From Acetobacteraceae bacterium (lineage in GTDB: Bacteria > Pseudomonadota > Alphaproteobacteria > Acetobacterales > Acetobacteraceae), in contig PLSZ01000310.1 of NCBI GenBank assembly GCA_003164305.1, positions 948 through 14,520 on the forward strand: a stretch of 13,573 bases of DNA, in the 5' to 3' direction. The position numbers were made by a program, and so were the translations under genes. This document shows, piece after piece, positions 7,400-13,573 of the stretch (positions are counted from its first letter, which is position 1; the number at the start of each line of letters is the position of its first letter). Under the pieces are notes generated by a model. That model was not told the origin of the DNA. It worked only from the letters and a program-made list of their open reading frames with translations, and made no database searches.

Positions 7400-7478
7400 C
7401 GTCATGACCCGGCTCGACCGGGTCGTCGCTGTCCACATCATGTTGATGCCGATAGCCCGGTCGAGCCGGGCCATGACG
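7400..7478. repeat. Palindromic intergenic repeat element (REP-like), long inverted repeat
   Basis: Two 24-nt arms, 7400-7423 and 7455-7478, are inverted copies matching at 22 of 24 positions. The outer ends read CGTCATG on the left and CATGACG on the right. Each arm also forms its own hairpin: ACCCGG/CCGGGT around CTCGA (7407-7423) and GCCCGG/CCGGGC around TCGAG (7455-7471). The 31-nt centre contains CATCA-TGT-TGATG (7436-7448), a third small stem. The element fills the 165-nt gap between the convergent NUDIX and MBL genes. There is no T-run, so it is not a textbook terminator, although the folded RNA could stop or protect transcripts from both sides. A related single-hairpin unit occurs at 10376-10403. 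Confidence 0.75.
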
Positions 7479-7521
7479 AGATTGAGACGACACGTTGTGT
7501 CAAACATCAAACAATCTGGTA

Positions 7522-8355
7522 TCAGGCCGCGCGCCAGTTCTCTCCGTCGCGCACGACCTTGCCTTCAATCTCCATCTTCAACAGATGCGCCAGGACGTTG
7601 CGTTCGGCGGCGCGGCGCAGCCTGGGATTCACCTGCGAATACAGCGTGTCCATCAGCGTGTACGTGCTGACGGCGCCTTGCTTTAGCTTTTCCGCGATCG
7701 CGGCCTCCCGCATCACACGATGCGCGCGCATCGCACGCACCAGGTCGCGAGGCTCCCGCAGCGGCGGGCCGTGGCCAGACAGATAAATGTCGTCGTCGCG
7801 CTTCAACAAAATTTCCAGGCTGTTGAAGTAATCTTTCATATCGCCGCCCGGCGGGCTGACGATGCTGGTCGACCACGACATCACATGATCGGCGCTGAAC
7901 AGCACTTTCTCCCCGTTCTTCGCCGGCAGCGCGAAGCACAGATGATCCGACGCGTGGCCTGGCGTATGGATCGCGGCCATGCCGGCGATCGTGTCGCCAT
8001 CGTTCAGTTTGATATCGGCGTCGAAGCTGTCCAGGCCCGAGACCTTGAAACCAACGGTTGGAGAGCCGGTCTTCTGTTTCAGTTCCTCGGCCGCTCCGAC
8101 GTGATCGTGATGCGTATGGCTGATCAGGATCAACGCGATCTGGCCGCCGGTGTGACGCATGATCGCCTCGACATGTTCCGGATGATCTTCCGGACCGGGA
8201 TCGAGGATCACCAGACCCCGCGCCGTTTCAATCAGATACGTGTTCGTTCCGAAATACGTCATCGGGCCCGGATTGTTGGCGACGATGCGGCTGATGCCCG
8301 GCATGATCGGTAAATTCGCCCCGCGTTCGGGCTCGGGTTCGGTCAGGAAGGCCAT
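7522..8355 (-). CDS. Metallo-beta-lactamase-fold hydrolase with C-terminal winged helix (LACTB2-like)
   Basis: This 277-residue protein carries the full MBL metal-ligand set: HTHHDH (80-85), His134 in HTPGH, Asp156 in FSADHVM and His195 in YLSGHGPP. The C-terminal 80 residues (helical, ending RRAAERNVLAHLLKMEIEGKV) match the winged-helix domain found after the MBL domain in LACTB2-type enzymes. Relatives act on RNA, thioesters or lactones, so the substrate is open. The ATG at 8355-8353 is preceded on the minus strand by GAGGATCCTC, giving GAGGA as ribosome-binding site. It is transcribed alone, divergent from the EthD-like gene across 108 nt and convergent with the NUDIX gene. It looks intact and full length. 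Confidence 0.9.
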   Translation of the reverse strand: MAFLTEPEPERGANLPIMPGISRIVANNPGPMTYFGTNTYLIETARGLVILDPGPEDHPEHVEAIMRHTGGQIALILISHTHHDHVGAAEELKQKTGSPTVGFKVSGLDSFDADIKLNDGDTIAGMAAIHTPGHASDHLCFALPAKNGEKVLFSADHVMSWSTSIVSPPGGDMKDYFNSLEILLKRDDDIYLSGHGPPLREPRDLVRAMRAHRVMREAAIAEKLKQGAVSTYTLMDTLYSQVNPRLRRAAERNVLAHLLKMEIEGKVVRDGENWRAA

Positions 8356-8403
8356 GAGGATCCTCGGTTTCGTTGGGAAATGTCATGCCGCAAAGCAACA
8401 CGG

Positions 8404-8433
8404 CTGGCAACCGAGACGCCCGCGTGGCAGAAT
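8404..8433 (+). promoter_or_regulatory. Candidate promoter for the EthD-like/solute-binding protein unit
   Basis: CTGGCA (8404-8409, 4 of 6 against TTGACA) is followed after 18 nt by CAGAAT (8428-8433, 4 of 6 against TATAAT). It lies in the divergent gap between the MBL and EthD-like genes, about 30 nt before the ATG. The match is moderate only. Confidence 0.3.
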
Positions 8434-8463
8434 TGTCCCAACCAGACCACGAGGGAGGCATCC

Positions 8464-9102
8464 ATGGCCAAAGGACTGTTGTTCGCGTCGTTCGACACCT
8501 CGCCCGCTCAGGAGGACGAGTTCAACGATTGGTACGACCTGGAGCATGTACCGGAACGATTGCGCGTGCCAGGCTTCCTGAACGCGCAGCGCTGGGTTGG
8601 CGATGACAATCCAAAGTTCGCCGTCGCGACCTATGACCTTGAGAGCCACGCGGTGATGGGCAGTCCCGCGTATCAGGCGATCGGTGGGGCGAACGGTTCG
8701 GTGTGGACGAAGCGGATCACGGCGATCGCGAAGCGTCTGCTGCGGTTCGAGGGCACGCAGATCGTCCCCGGCGACGTGACGGGACCGGCGAACGCGAACG
8801 GTCTGCTGGTCGCCTCGATGAATGTCGATCCCGCGGCGGAGGCGGAGTTCAACGAGTGGTATAACACCGAGCACTTGCCCCAACTCGGCGCGGTGCCGGG
8901 AGTGCTGACGGCGCGGCGCTTTCAGTCAGCGGGCCCGGGGATCGAGAAGAAGTATCTGGCGTTGTATCATTTGACCTCGGTCGATGTGTCCCGGTCCGAC
9001 GCGTGGTCGAACGCGGCCAACACGCCGTGGACCGAGAAGATGCGCGCCCATTTCCGCGATCCACTGGTTTTGCGCTGCAAGAAGTACGTTCGGAAAGGCT
9101 GA
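8464..9102 (+). CDS. Tandem-duplicated dimeric alpha/beta-barrel protein (EthD/Dabb-like), function unknown
   Basis: This 212-residue protein consists of two similar halves. Residues 4-95 contain FASFDTSPAQEDEFNDWY and EHVPERLRVPGF. Residues 113-207 contain VASMNVDPAAEAEFNEWY and EHLPQLGAVPGV. Each half starts with a short strand, then the EFN(D/E)WY(D/N)xEH(V/L)P helix, then an A(Q/R)R(W/F) strand, as in ferredoxin-like EthD/Dabb/DUF4286-type domains. A single chain would make the two-domain barrel that single-domain relatives form by dimerising. Such proteins often accompany degradation or monooxygenase genes, but no reaction can be assigned. The start at 8464 follows GAGGGAGG (8451-8458). 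An in-frame ATG at 8380 would add 28 residues unlike the fold. It is followed 3 nt later by a solute-binding protein gene, so the two are probably cotranscribed. Confidence 0.8.
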   Translation: MAKGLLFASFDTSPAQEDEFNDWYDLEHVPERLRVPGFLNAQRWVGDDNPKFAVATYDLESHAVMGSPAYQAIGGANGSVWTKRITAIAKRLLRFEGTQIVPGDVTGPANANGLLVASMNVDPAAEAEFNEWYNTEHLPQLGAVPGVLTARRFQSAGPGIEKKYLALYHLTSVDVSRSDAWSNAANTPWTEKMRAHFRDPLVLRCKKYVRKG

Positions 9103-9105
9103 GAT

Positions 9106-10308
9106 ATGCGGCCGATTTCTCGACGTCGCGCGTTGGCTCTGGCGGGTTCGGCCGCGTTGGCAACGCCGGCCATCGCGCAGACCCCTCAGGCGCCGGGCGT
9201 CACCGCGACGGAAATCCTCATTGGGCAGACGATGCCGTACAGCGGCCCCGCCTCGGGTTACGCGCCGATCGGGCATGTCGAGGTCGCCTATACCAATTTC
9301 ATCAACGATCAGGGCGGCATCAACGGACGGAAGATTAAACTTTTGTCGCTCGACGATGGATACACGCCACCAAAGACGCTGGAGCAAACACGCCGGCTGG
9401 TGGAAGAAGAGGGTGTCGCGTTTATTTTTCAACAGCTCGGCACGCCAACCGCGATGTCGGCACGGCGTTACCTGAACCAGAAGAAAGTGCCGCAGCTGTT
9501 CGTCGCGTCCGGTGCCACGCAGTTCGGCGACCGGGAGAATTTCCCGTGGACGATGGGCTGGCAGATCAGTTATCAAATTGAAGGCCACGTTTACGCGCGT
9601 TATGTGATGAACGAAAAGCCAGACGCGAAGATCGCGGTGCTCTACCAGAACGACGATTCCGGCAAGGATTTCCTGAAAGGGTTCAAGGACGGCCTGGGTG
9701 ATCGCGCCAGCATGATTGTCGCCACGGTCAGCTACGAGCCGACCGATCCCACGGTGGATTCGCAGATCGTGCAGCTGCAAAGTTCGGGTGCCGACGCGTT
9801 GTTCGCCGCGAGCATTCCCAAGGTCACCGCGATGGCGTTGCGGAAAGTGCGCGAACTGGCCTGGAATCCGATGTATATCATCGCCAGCGTCGGTGCCTCG
9901 GTCGCGTCCGGCCTGGCGCCCGCGGGTCTGGACAAGGCGATCGGCCTGGTCACCGGGTCCTACCTGAAGGACCCGTCGGATCCGCAATGGGCCGACGACC
10001 AGGGGTTCAAGGACTGGCTGGCGTTCATGAAGAAGTATCAGCCGAACGGCGATCTCAGCGATGGCAGCAACGTCTATGGTTATAGCGCGACGCAGACCCT
10101 CGCGGTGATGCTGAAACAGTGTGGAGAAGACCTGTCGCGGGAAAATATCCTGCGCCAGGCGGCGAATTTGGATATCGAACTGCCGATGCTGCACAAGGGC
10201 ATTCGCTTCCACACCACGCCCACCGATTATTACGGCATGAAAAAGATGCGGCTGCAGCGGTTCGACGGCAAAGCGTGGGTGCCGTTCGGGGAACCGATCG
10301 GCGTTTGA
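9106..10308 (+). CDS. Second Liv-type ABC transporter substrate-binding protein (orphan)
   Basis: This 400-residue periplasmic binding protein of the Peripla_BP_6 family starts MRPISRRRALALAG. The leader has an SRRRALA twin-arginine-like motif (5-11) and a probable cut after AIA (residue 24). The mature region shows TEILIGQTMPYSGPASGYAP (35-54), NFINDQGGINGRKIKLLSLDD and a GWQISYQIEG segment, all family hallmarks. It is divergent in sequence from the protein at 321-1484 and has a different start to its binding lobe, so a different ligand is likely. No permease or ATPase follows: the next genes are on the opposite strand. It may use the LivHMGF complex encoded at 1489-4741 or a distant one. 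The ATG at 9106 lies 3 nt after the EthD-like stop, with GGAAAGG at 9092-9098. Confidence 0.92.
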   Translation: MRPISRRRALALAGSAALATPAIAQTPQAPGVTATEILIGQTMPYSGPASGYAPIGHVEVAYTNFINDQGGINGRKIKLLSLDDGYTPPKTLEQTRRLVEEEGVAFIFQQLGTPTAMSARRYLNQKKVPQLFVASGATQFGDRENFPWTMGWQISYQIEGHVYARYVMNEKPDAKIAVLYQNDDSGKDFLKGFKDGLGDRASMIVATVSYEPTDPTVDSQIVQLQSSGADALFAASIPKVTAMALRKVRELAWNPMYIIASVGASVASGLAPAGLDKAIGLVTGSYLKDPSDPQWADDQGFKDWLAFMKKYQPNGDLSDGSNVYGYSATQTLAVMLKQCGEDLSRENILRQAANLDIELPMLHKGIRFHTTPTDYYGMKKMRLQRFDGKAWVPFGEPIGV

Positions 10309-10375
10309 CCGCCAGACTCGTCGCAGCGCGGTTGGATTTGACCGGATCATCGCGTCCAGGATGGTGCGGCGAGAG

Positions 10376-10403
10376 ATGGCCGGGTCGGAGCCCGGCCATG
10401 ACG
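10376..10403. repeat. Second copy of the palindromic repeat family, single hairpin
   Basis: ATGGCCGGG (10376-10384) and CCCGGCCAT (10391-10399) form a perfect 9-bp stem with loop TCGGAG, followed by GACG. The right side, CCCGGCCATGACG, closely matches the right arm of the element at 7466-7478 (CCGGGCCATGACG), which suggests a dispersed family. It lies in the 124-nt gap between the convergent solute-binding protein and alpha/beta hydrolase genes. Confidence 0.65.
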
Positions 10404-10433
10404 GGGAACCGCGGTCCGGAGACCGTGGGTCCC
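10404..10433. terminator. GC-rich hairpin between convergent genes, possible bidirectional terminator
   Basis: GGGAACCGCGGTC (10404-10416) pairs with GACCGTGGGTCCC (10421-10433) at 11 of 13 positions around the loop CGGA. It immediately follows the repeat hairpin and touches the hydrolase stop codon (10433-10435). There is no T-run on either side, so classical intrinsic termination is doubtful. It may instead be a second unit of the same repeat. Confidence 0.35.
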
Positions 10434-11383
10434 TAAGCGACCCTTTTGATGAAAGCGGCCGCCTTGCTCATCGCGTCGCGCGCCTTGCCAACGAAGCCGG
10501 TGGCGCGGACGAAACCGTGCAGCACGCCGGGAAACGTTTCGGTCTCCACCGACACGCCCGAATCGCGCAACTTCCGCACCAGGCCCTCGCCTTCCGAGCG
10601 CAGCACGTCCAGTTCGGCCAGATGCACCAACACGGGCGGTAACCCGCGCAGATCGGCGCGCGCGACGGACGCCAGAGGATGCGAGCGGTCGCCTTCGTGC
10701 GTCGCGTAAACGCTCCAGTAGAATTCCATCCGCTGGCGGTTCAACCCATAACCGCCTTCGCCGAATTCCTCGTACGACGGCGTGTCAAACTTGCTGTCGC
10801 ACACCGGATAATACGCGACGATGCCCTTCAATCCCGGTCCGCCGGAATCGCGTAGTAGCAGCGCGGTGGCGAGGCACAGATTGCCTCCCGCGGAGTCGCC
10901 GCCGACCAGGATGCGCGAACCGTCCAGTCCCCAGGCCGCGCCGTGTTCGGCGATGTGGCGGACGACCGCGGCGCACTCTTCCACCGCCTGCGGGAACTTC
11001 GCTTCTGGGGACAGCGCGTAATCGACACTCACCACGGCGACGTCGGCGGCGCTGGCGTATTCGCGGCACAGGCGGTCGTGCGTATCGACCGAAGCCCAGA
11101 CCCAGCCGCCGCCATGGAACCAGACCAGAACCGGCAACTTCGCGTCCGTGCGCGGCCGGTAGACGCGGCAGTAAATGCGCCGGCCGCGGGCCGCGACCCA
11201 ACGGTCGGTGATCTCGGCGACCTGGGGGCCGCCCTCGGCGGTGCGCAGGCTCAGCGCGTCATTGGTGCGGCGATGCGGCTCCAGCGGGATCTCCAGCCGG
11301 ATCGGTGGATGGGATTTCGCCTCTTCATCACCGGCCGCCGCGAACGCGGCCATTTCCGGGTCCCACGTTGACCGGTCCACCAT
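10433..11383 (-). CDS. Alpha/beta hydrolase, hormone-sensitive lipase (HSL) family esterase
   Basis: This 316-residue serine hydrolase has the HSL oxyanion motif HGGG (90-93) in VWFHGGGWVWAS, the nucleophile elbow GDSAG (162-166, Ser164), an acid Asp259 in LAELDVLRSEGE and the catalytic His289 in LHGF. All three triad residues are present. DYALSPEAKFPQAVEEC (121-137) is another family hallmark. HSL-family esterases usually cleave short to medium acyl or aryl esters. No signal peptide is seen, so the enzyme is cytoplasmic. The ATG at 11383-11381 has a strong minus-strand ribosome-binding site, GGAGGAGG, at 11388-11395. It lies 27 nt downstream of the CopD-like gene on the same strand, so the two are probably cotranscribed. 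Its natural ester is unknown. Confidence 0.93.
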   Translation of the reverse strand: MVDRSTWDPEMAAFAAAGDEEAKSHPPIRLEIPLEPHRRTNDALSLRTAEGGPQVAEITDRWVAARGRRIYCRVYRPRTDAKLPVLVWFHGGGWVWASVDTHDRLCREYASAADVAVVSVDYALSPEAKFPQAVEECAAVVRHIAEHGAAWGLDGSRILVGGDSAGGNLCLATALLLRDSGGPGLKGIVAYYPVCDSKFDTPSYEEFGEGGYGLNRQRMEFYWSVYATHEGDRSHPLASVARADLRGLPPVLVHLAELDVLRSEGEGLVRKLRDSGVSVETETFPGVLHGFVRATGFVGKARDAMSKAAAFIKRVA

Positions 11384-11387
11384 GCAA

Positions 11388-11395
11388 CCTCCTCC
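11388..11395 (-). promoter_or_regulatory. Strong ribosome-binding site of the HSL-family hydrolase
   Basis: GGAGGAGG on the minus strand, 4 nt before ATG (11383-11381), is the strongest Shine-Dalgarno match in the window. It supports both the chosen start and efficient translation. Confidence 0.7.
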
Positions 11396-11410
11396 CCTTT
11401 TAACGCGGCG

Positions 11411-11842
11411 TTATCCAAGCACGGCGATCACGCTGATGAGAAGACCAAGGATCAGATTGATCCCGATCAGCTTGCGAATGGTGTCCAGCGGCGCGGGGCC
11501 TGGCGCCGCGCGAAATGTTCGATACGGACCGAAAAAGATGGCGAGGAAGATCGCCGCCATGATCAGGCCCAGAAGCAGCATGACATGAACGTTCCAACGC
11601 ACTCCGGCCATGCCGCCGAACACGGCGAAGATCATCGCGAAGCCGGTCAGCACGATCAGCGGCATGGCATGCCAGATGATCAGGAAGAACCGCCGGAACA
11701 CCTGGCCATGCAAAGCGATGCGCTGCGCGGGCTCCAGCACGGAAAGGCTCGGCCGCAACACGACATAGGCGAAGAACATGCCGCCCACCCACACGACCGC
11801 GCACAACACGTGCAAGGCCTTCAGCACCCCATACAAACCCAT
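11411..11842 (-). CDS. Small CopD-like four-helix membrane protein
   Basis: This 143-residue membrane protein has four hydrophobic segments, at about 5-27, 48-72, 78-100 and 121-142. The first, LKALHVLCAVVWVGGMFFAY, matches the start of CopD-domain and related DUF proteins: a His (residue 11) followed by a W-V-G-G-M-F motif. A second conserved-looking His is in LIIWHAMPL. CopD-family proteins are linked to copper handling or haem in the inner membrane, but short single-domain members are mostly uncharacterised. The start at 11842 (MGLYGVLKALHVL) was chosen because it precedes the first helix directly. An earlier in-frame ATG at 11974 would overlap the divergent CoA-transferase and add a polar, non-family stretch. 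The hydrolase gene follows 27 nt downstream on the same strand. Confidence 0.75.
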   Translation of the reverse strand: MGLYGVLKALHVLCAVVWVGGMFFAYVVLRPSLSVLEPAQRIALHGQVFRRFFLIIWHAMPLIVLTGFAMIFAVFGGMAGVRWNVHVMLLLGLIMAAIFLAIFFGPYRTFRAAPGPAPLDTIRKLIGINLILGLLISVIAVLG

Positions 11843-11862
11843 CTGCCCCCGTCCCTTCCCTG

Positions 11863-11883
11863 GTTCGCCAGACGTGGCGGAAC
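11863..11883. promoter_or_regulatory. Imperfect palindrome in a divergent promoter gap, possible operator
   Basis: GTTCGCCA (11863-11870) and TGGCGGAAC (11875-11883) are inverted copies with one extra G, separated by GACG. The site lies in the 78-nt gap between the CopD-like (minus) and CoA-transferase (plus) genes, where a shared regulator could bind. No regulator gene is in the window. Confidence 0.3.
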
Positions 11884-11920
11884 GCTCTATCCTGACGCCA
11901 GAATCGTGAAGAGGTCCAGG

Positions 11921-13114
11921 ATGACGACTCCCTTGGCGGGCATCACCGTGCTCGATTTCGGCCAGATCTATCAAGGTCCCTACGCCACCATGCTGATGGC
12001 CAAGGCGGGCGCGACCGTGATCAAGATCGAGCCGCCCAGGGGCGAACCGTTACGGCGGCGCGTGATGGCGACTGGTGGCGACACCACGTTGCCGATGGCG
12101 ATGCTGAACGCCAACAAGAAGGGCGTGACGCTCAATCTGAAGTCCGACCGCGGCAAGGAATTGTTGAAACTCATGGCCGCGCGCGCCGACGTGCTGCTGG
12201 AGAATTTCTCGCCCGGTACGATGGACGATCTCGGCGTCGGATATGATGTGTTGAAGGCGGTCAATCCGCGGTTGATTTACGCCACCGGCACGGGCTTCGG
12301 CATTTCGGGGCCGGACCGCGACAATCTGGCGATGGATTTCACCATCCAGGCGGCGTCGGGAATCATGAGTATCACGGGCGATCCGTCCGGGCCGCCGATG
12401 AAAGCCGGTCCAACATTGGTCGACTTCATGGGCGGCATTCATCTTTACGCCGGCGTGGTCACGGCTTTGTTCCAACGCATGGCGACCGGCGAGGGTCAGT
12501 TGGTCGAAGTCGCGATGCAGGAGACCGTGTATCCGACGCTCGCCTCCAGCTATGATTATTATCGCCGCACGGGCAAGGCGCCGCCGCGGGCGGGCAACCG
12601 GCAGGCGGGGTTGTCCGCCTCCCCGTACAACGCGTTCCAGACGTCCGACGGTCACGTCGCGATCCATGTCGTGACGGAGGAGCATTGGCCGAAGCTGCTG
12701 GCGGCGATGGGGCGGGAGGATCTGCTCGGCGATCCGCGATTTAATTCGCACCCGGAACGGGCGAAGCACATGGATGAGACGGAGGCGGTCGTGACCGCGT
12801 GGACCTCGACCCGCACCAAGGCCGACGTCGTCGCGACCTTGAAAAAGGCCCGCGTTCCGTGCGCGCCGGTGCGCAACGCGATAGAGGTGATGAACGATGC
12901 TCACATGCACGCCCGCGGCATGCTGCAACACGTCAACCATCCATCGTTGGGCGATGTGATCCTGCCCAACTCGCCGCTGCGGCTGCATGGGGCGGACCGG
13001 ACGGAGGCGGTGCCGAGCGCGTTTCTCGGCCAGCACAACCAGGAAATCTACGGCGAATGGCTCGGACTGGGCGAGGACGGCGTGGCGGCGTTACAGCGCG
13101 ACGGAGCGATCTGA
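11921..13114 (+). CDS. CaiB/BaiF family (class III) CoA-transferase
   Basis: This 397-residue protein has the class III CoA-transferase layout. LAGITVLDFGQIYQGPYA (5-22) is the N-terminal Rossmann start. IKIEPPRGEP (35-43) contacts CoA. LNANKKGVTLNLKSDRGKEL (62-81) and ADVLLENFSPGTMDDLG (89-105) are family hallmarks. The catalytic Asp, by comparison with formyl-CoA transferase Asp169, is Asp168 in AGPTLVDFMGGIHL. GEGQLVEVAMQE (190-201) follows. These enzymes form interlocked dimers and move CoA between carboxylic acids through an aspartyl-CoA thioester. The ATG at 11921 is preceded by GAAGAGG (11908-11914) and fits the family N-terminus. An upstream in-frame start at 11585 would run through the CopD-like gene antisense. 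The last 24 nt overlap the convergent desaturase gene. Donor and acceptor acids are unknown. Confidence 0.94.
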   Translation: MTTPLAGITVLDFGQIYQGPYATMLMAKAGATVIKIEPPRGEPLRRRVMATGGDTTLPMAMLNANKKGVTLNLKSDRGKELLKLMAARADVLLENFSPGTMDDLGVGYDVLKAVNPRLIYATGTGFGISGPDRDNLAMDFTIQAASGIMSITGDPSGPPMKAGPTLVDFMGGIHLYAGVVTALFQRMATGEGQLVEVAMQETVYPTLASSYDYYRRTGKAPPRAGNRQAGLSASPYNAFQTSDGHVAIHVVTEEHWPKLLAAMGREDLLGDPRFNSHPERAKHMDETEAVVTAWTSTRTKADVVATLKKARVPCAPVRNAIEVMNDAHMHARGMLQHVNHPSLGDVILPNSPLRLHGADRTEAVPSAFLGQHNQEIYGEWLGLGEDGVAALQRDGAI

Positions 13115-13573
13115 ACGGCGGGAAAGTTCGCGAATGAAGCCCAGGTTCCACCGCGCGTAACCGGGCTGGAGGAAGCCCAGACGCGCGCGGACGGCGGCGT
13201 GCGCCTCCGGCAGCCGGTGAAACGGGACCGACGGATACATGTGATGCTCCGCGTGATACGGCATGTTCCACATCAGTAACCGTATCGCTCCGTTGGTCAG
13301 CGTGGTGCGGGTGTTGGTCAGGCCATCGCGATCATGCGTGCAGCCGGTGTGCTCGCTCAGCAGATACGCCCGCAACGGCGGCTGGCCCAGAATCTGCGGG
13401 CCGATCCAGAACAGGAATGGCGTCTTCCAGCCGAACAGCAGCGCCGAGGCGACCGCTCCGCCAACCATCACCAAACTCATCAGCCGCACGCTGCGGATAA
13501 TCGCGGGGGCCGCGGCGGTCGTGACATAAAGATAACGGCTCAGATCGCCGCGCCAACTGTCGAACACCACCAG
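13091..13573 (-). CDS. Membrane fatty acid desaturase, C-terminal part (N-terminus beyond window)
   Basis: The minus-strand frame is open from the window edge and ends at TAA 13093-13091, giving 160 residues. It has a hydrophobic segment (SLVMVGGAVASALLFGW) followed by WIGPQILGQPPLRAYLLSEH. The third histidine box is HAEHH at 13255-13241 in NMPYHAEHHMYPSVPFHRLP, the diiron-binding motif of membrane desaturases/hydroxylases (FA_desaturase family). SEHTGC and NTRTT nearby are also typical of one bacterial desaturase branch. The first two histidine boxes lie outside. It may act on acyl lipids, but related enzymes include hydroxylases and carotenoid ketolases, so the substrate is open. It is convergent with the CoA-transferase gene, overlapping its last 24 nt. 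Only the C-terminal part can be judged. Confidence 0.85.
   Translation of the reverse strand: MVVFDSWRGDLSRYLYVTTAAAPAIIRSVRLMSLVMVGGAVASALLFGWKTPFLFWIGPQILGQPPLRAYLLSEHTGCTHDRDGLTNTRTTLTNGAIRLLMWNMPYHAEHHMYPSVPFHRLPEAHAAVRARLGFLQPGYARWNLGFIRELSRRSDRSVAL

Noticed and set aside
7357..7521. Possible CRISPR array or tRNA-like structure in the repeat-containing gap
   Set aside because: There are only two inverted arms and no direct repeats with spacers, and no cloverleaf can be drawn.
8424..8440. Possible sigma54 promoter (TGGCAG followed by TCCCA)
   Set aside because: The -12 element lacks the essential GC, so it does not meet the TGGCAC-N5-TTGC pattern.
12521..12523. Glu201 in VAMQET of the CoA-transferase as a replaced catalytic Asp
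   Set aside because: On alignment with formyl-CoA transferase the catalytic Asp169 falls in the GDSNSGMHL segment, which matches Asp168 in VDFMGGIHL here. The active-site Asp is present.
12050..13036. Minus-strand open frame of 328 codons opposite the CoA-transferase
   Set aside because: The composition is Arg/His-rich with no recognisable domain, and the plus-strand gene carries all class III CoA-transferase motifs.

Overview
The window is a GC-rich bacterial segment densely packed with genes. Short overlaps, ATGA-type stop/start junctions, many transport and catabolic genes, and twin-arginine-like leaders on both solute-binding proteins fit an alphaproteobacterium, probably of the Rhodospirillales/Acetobacteraceae type. 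That placement is inferred from gene content and style; no rRNA or other phylogenetic marker is present beyond a fragment of ruvA.

Layout. Positions 1-187 (minus) hold the N-terminal part of ruvA, cut by the window edge. Divergent from it, 321-4741 (plus) is a complete high-affinity branched-chain amino acid-type (HAAT/Liv) ABC importer: a solute-binding protein, two permeases (LivH, LivM) and two ATPases (LivG, LivF), all but the first junction overlapping. It meets an Ldh-family NAD(P)H-dependent dehydrogenase (4738-5802, minus) tail to tail with a 4-nt overlap. Divergent from that dehydrogenase is a nitroreductase/NUDIX hydrolase pair (5886-7356, plus). A palindromic repeat lies in the next gap (7357-7521), followed by a metallo-beta-lactamase-fold hydrolase (7522-8355, minus). 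Divergent from it is a two-gene unit (8464-10308, plus) of a tandem-duplicated dimeric alpha/beta-barrel (EthD/Dabb-like) protein and a second Liv-type solute-binding protein with no transporter partners of its own here. A second copy of the palindromic repeat and a separate hairpin fill the gap at 10309-10432. A minus-strand pair follows, a small CopD-like membrane protein (11411-11842) and an HSL-family alpha/beta hydrolase (10433-11383). Then comes a class III CoA-transferase (11921-13114, plus), which overlaps by 24 nt the C-terminal part of a membrane fatty acid desaturase (13091-13573, minus, cut by the window edge).

How the genes may work together. The content resembles a scavenging and catabolic neighbourhood: importers for amino-acid-like or carboxylate/aromatic ligands, an esterase-like hydrolase, a CoA-transferase, an alpha-hydroxyacid-type dehydrogenase and a flavin reductase. 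No substrate can be assigned from sequence alone, and the alternating strands argue for several small transcription units rather than one pathway operon.

Novelty. I see no defence system, phage, IS element, CRISPR array or RNA gene. The most interesting non-coding signal is a pair of related palindromic elements sharing a CCATGACG end, both located between convergent genes. The most interesting coding unit is the duplicated EthD/Dabb-like protein coupled to an orphan solute-binding protein.
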